From contig JAADFS010000065.1 in assembly GCA_013152795.1 (NCBI GenBank), forward strand, positions 1-7,346: a stretch of 7,346 nucleotides of DNA, written 5' to 3'. The DNA comes from Deferribacteres bacterium (GTDB lineage Bacteria > Nitrospirota > Thermodesulfovibrionia > UBA6902). The translations under genes were made by a program, and so were the position numbers. The notes below the pieces were generated by a model. The model saw nothing but the letters and a program-made list of their open reading frames with translations. It was not told the DNA's origin and made no database searches. Positions 5,431-7,346 of this stretch are shown here, in pieces. Every line of letters starts with the position of its first letter. Within the stretch, counting starts at the first letter, position 1.

Positions 5431-5805
5431 TTACCTCCACCTCCGCAGCTGGAGACCGGGAAACCCCATGCTAAGCTTTCCAGCTTCCACGGAACAGGTG
5501 AGCACCGCCTCAGTCGGGCCGTGGCGGGAATTGTAGCCGTCTTTCGCCCCGTGTGGGTTGCCAGGCATCCCGAAGTCGTAGTCCCGCAGCCACCATGTGC
5601 GGCGAAGATATTCCCCGTACATGTTGGGCTCTGCCTTTTTGCTAAGCACCGAATAGGCGATAAGAACCCCTGCATGATAAGCCCAGGAGGGGCGGCGTGT
5701 GCGCCACCTGCTCCAAAAGGAGTATTCCCGCAAATAGGGGTAACTGCTAGGGTCCCGAAGCCAAACGATGCGTTCTTCACCTTTTAGGCTTTCTTCGTAG
5801 TTCAT
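5431..5805 (-). CDS. Hypothetical aromatic-rich protein, 124 aa
   Basis: The ATG at 5805 overlaps the stop of the replication gene (ATGA), with AGGAG about ten bases upstream. The protein is unusually rich in Trp, Tyr and Arg: SYPYLREYSFWSRWRTRRPS, then AYHAGVLIAYSVLSKK, then YLRRTWWLRDYDFGMPGNP, then HGAKDGYNSRHGPTEAVLTC, ending LQLRRWR. There is no signal peptide and only a weak hydrophobic patch. The spaced His, Asp, Asn and Arg in the second half could form an active or nucleic-acid-binding site, but I recognise no catalytic signature. Coupling to the replicase suggests a function in replication, maintenance or host interaction. It is the least explained gene of the window. Confidence 0.75.
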   Translation of the reverse strand: MNYEESLKGEERIVWLRDPSSYPYLREYSFWSRWRTRRPSWAYHAGVLIAYSVLSKKAEPNMYGEYLRRTWWLRDYDFGMPGNPHGAKDGYNSRHGPTEAVLTCSVEAGKLSMGFPGLQLRRWR

Positions 5806-7346
5806 CTTTTATCAACTCCTTTGCTCTTTTTCGGATTAGTTGCCCCCATATCCACAACCCTCTCGATAAGAGGGGGGGCTGTGCCGTCCCCTGCATAAGC
5901 CACAAGCCCGGCTTTGGGGTCATAAATTACGCCTTCGGGGGCCAGTTGCTCCACGAGGGGAAGAACATCCTCCGGCGGGCAGCTCACAGCACGGGCTAAG
6001 TCGGTCAAAGTGGTCGCGAGCCCTTTCGGGCGGCCTTTTAGGAAAGCGAGGGCCTCACGCTGGCGAGAAATGAGCAAAGCGTCCGCTTCCCCTTCGGGCT
6101 CATCCGCCTGCGGGGGTGCATCTGCTAGCTTCCATAAGCCGGGCTCCGGCTGGAGAAGGTCGCCTTCCTTCGCCATATACTCGAGGGTGGTTTCGAGAAC
6201 GGGGAGAGCCACAAACCCACAGCCCTCGCGGATGGCTTCGGTGTAGTTTTCCCCGCCCCTGCTCTCACGAAGGTATTGTAAAATCTGCTCGGCGAGAGGG
6301 GGCTCTTCGGTGAGGGTGTTTTGGGTCAATTGGGTCTCTGACCCTTTTGACCCTTTGACCCTAACCTCGCCGGTTGAGGGTGGTGAGGGTGGGCAGGGTG
6401 GTAGGGTGGTATCGTGCTCCCTGCTTTTTTCATTTTCAGGGTCAAAATCCTTAAACCCCACAGAAAAGGGGGAAGGAGGGTGTCCAGGGTGTATATCTTT
6501 ATAAAACTCTGAATTTTGTGTAATAATTATTGAAGTATTTTTATCATATTTATCCCCCTTCTTTGTGGGGTTTTCTCTCAATGCAATATTTTTTCTCTCT
6601 TTTTGTGGTTTTGTTTGGAATTGGATACCACCCTGGACACCCTGCCCACCCTCAAACTTTTTTGCAATAGAGAGGTAAGTGGAGGAATTTGACAATTTTT
6701 CCCTGATGGCATCCATCCCATCGGCACTTTTTTCTTCCGGTTCAAATGCCAACCACACTCGGGAATCATGTTGCCCCAATTGGGCGGCTTCTATCCACCC
6801 GTTCTCTTGGAAGCGGTATAGCCGTTTCCTCGCCGTTTCATTTGCGACGCCGTATACCTTCTCGATTTGGGCAACAAACTCCGAAATGCTAACTTTGCTA
6901 TTTTCACGGGAGGAAGCACCTTGCTGGAACAGCCACCGGAGGCATTCTTGGGCTTTCCCCGCAGCACCATTCCACCCACTGCCATAATCAAGGCGCCCCA
7001 TAACCTTCGCTTCGATATAATGCAGGGTGTGCCCCCACAGCTCGACCATATCCACGAAGGCGGCCCGCACATCTTCGCGGGTTATATTCTCTCGCTGATG
7101 GATGGCTGCTTGCAAGGCGCTTAGCTTTAGCAGCTTGTCCTGTAAATCATACGCGGCTATGTGAGTGTAATTTCTCCCAATCAAAGAGTGGGCATAGCCT
7201 TGCAGCACGAGCTCAAGGTGGAGATTCTCCAGCTCCTTCAGTGCCGCCTCCTCGAGGATAAAATGAGGGTCACTTTCGGCGAACTGCTTAAGTGTTTTGA
7301 GATAGCCCGCTGCCTCACGGAGGGCGTTTTCAAACGCAAACCGCGA
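5802..7346 (-). CDS. Primase-polymerase/AAA+ helicase replication protein, C-terminal part (residues 538-1051)
   Basis: Continuation of the replication gene, read from 7346 down; residues 538-567 duplicate those encoded at 91-1. Residues about 584-653 look like the helical lid of the AAA+ domain (LSALQAAIHQRENITREDVR resembles the lid region of MCM-like ATPases). Residues 663-738 are a winged helix (SISEFVAQIEKVYGVANETA then RFQENGWI). Residues about 739-885 are a low-complexity linker rich in Gly, Pro, Lys and Ser. Two more winged-helix-like units follow at about 886-946 and 959-1020. The tail is basic (NPKKSKGVDKR). Its stop TGA at 5804-5802 overlaps the next ATG. The usual role of such C-terminal winged helices is origin or DNA binding; that they do so here is inference. 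The linker DNA is unusually repeat-rich. A start at the internal GTG (7208) would leave only a fragment without primase or Walker A, so it is not the real start. Confidence 0.92.
   Translation of the reverse strand, partial: SRFAFENALREAAGYLKTLKQFAESDPHFILEEAALKELENLHLELVLQGYAHSLIGRNYTHIAAYDLQDKLLKLSALQAAIHQRENITREDVRAAFVDMVELWGHTLHYIEAKVMGRLDYGSGWNGAAGKAQECLRWLFQQGASSRENSKVSISEFVAQIEKVYGVANETARKRLYRFQENGWIEAAQLGQHDSRVWLAFEPEEKSADGMDAIREKLSNSSTYLSIAKKFEGGQGVQGGIQFQTKPQKERKNIALRENPTKKGDKYDKNTSIIITQNSEFYKDIHPGHPPSPFSVGFKDFDPENEKSREHDTTLPPCPPSPPSTGEVRVKGSKGSETQLTQNTLTEEPPLAEQILQYLRESRGGENYTEAIREGCGFVALPVLETTLEYMAKEGDLLQPEPGLWKLADAPPQADEPEGEADALLISRQREALAFLKGRPKGLATTLTDLARAVSCPPEDVLPLVEQLAPEGVIYDPKAGLVAYAGDGTAPPLIERVVDMGATNPKKSKGVDKR
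6320..6660. repeat. Repeat-rich, AT-cored segment inside the replication gene (candidate origin)
   Basis: This segment encodes most of the disordered linker of the replication protein (residues about 766-880). It holds GGGTCA at 6323, GGGTCT at 6332, TGACCC at 6339, 6348 and 6356, and GGGTCA again near 6439. It also holds a G-run array at 6378-6406 and two long inverted repeats: GAGGGTGGGCAGGGTG (6385-6400 with 6638-6653) and GGGTGTCCAGGGTG (6478-6491 with 6629-6642). Between the G-rich arms lies a strongly AT-rich block of about 120 bases (6493-6612). Iteron-like words next to an AT-rich unwinding zone are typical of origins; the origin role is inference. Confidence 0.5.
7256..7346. repeat. 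Terminal overlap, right copy (circularity signal)
   Basis: Exact second copy of bases 1-91. It should be removed when the sequence is circularised; position 7255 then joins to position 1. Confidence 0.93.

Noticed and set aside
1..7346. CRISPR array, transposase, rRNA, tRNA, relaxase or capsid genes
   Set aside because: I looked on both strands and saw no regular repeat-spacer pattern, no DDE or HUH signature, no RNA gene signatures and no structural protein features.

Overview
The window looks like one complete small circular replicon, most likely an integrative plasmid of an archaeon. Bases 1-91 are repeated exactly at 7256-7346. A single reading frame on the minus strand runs through that junction without a stop, so the molecule is a circle of about 7255 bp. 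Archaeal signs are TATA-box promoters at the expected distances, an integrase whose start codon lies about 25 bases after its TATA box (a probable leaderless mRNA), strong GGAGG-type ribosome binding sites inside an operon, GTG starts, and frequent AGG and ATA codons. I cannot name the lineage. There are no capsid, packaging, relaxase or conjugation genes, so a plasmid fits better than a virus.

Layout: nine genes lie on the minus strand in one tightly packed operon. It begins near 2310, runs down through position 1, continues from 7255 and ends at 4330. In order the genes are: a 53-aa ribbon-helix-helix protein, a 60-aa unknown, a 58-aa small probable beta protein, a 1051-aa primase-polymerase/AAA+ helicase, a 124-aa unknown, a 121-aa winged-helix protein, a 98-aa unknown, a 59-aa Cys4 protein and an 88-aa zinc-ribbon protein. 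Six of the eight junctions are 4-base ATGA or GTGA overlaps, which suggests coupled translation. The only plus-strand gene is a 453-aa tyrosine recombinase at 2457-3818.

Non-coding parts: the segment 2241-2456 between the divergent units holds promoters, a 12-bp inverted repeat that places the same TATA+C-run on both strands, and a small palindrome. The 511-bp segment 3819-4329 between the convergent units holds a possible terminator, an orphan TATA box and a cluster of GC-rich hairpins. Inside the replication gene, the part encoding a disordered linker (about 6320-6660) carries repeated GGGTCA/TGACCC words, G-runs, long inverted repeats and an AT-rich core. It is my best candidate for the replication origin.

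Working model (inference): the primase-helicase replicates the circle, the ribbon-helix-helix protein and perhaps the winged-helix protein control copy number or operon expression, and the recombinase integrates and excises the element. The 124-, 98-, 59- and 88-aa proteins form an uncharacterised accessory module read from the same message. Several of the small genes, and the whole replication gene, are missed by a simple linear ORF scan.
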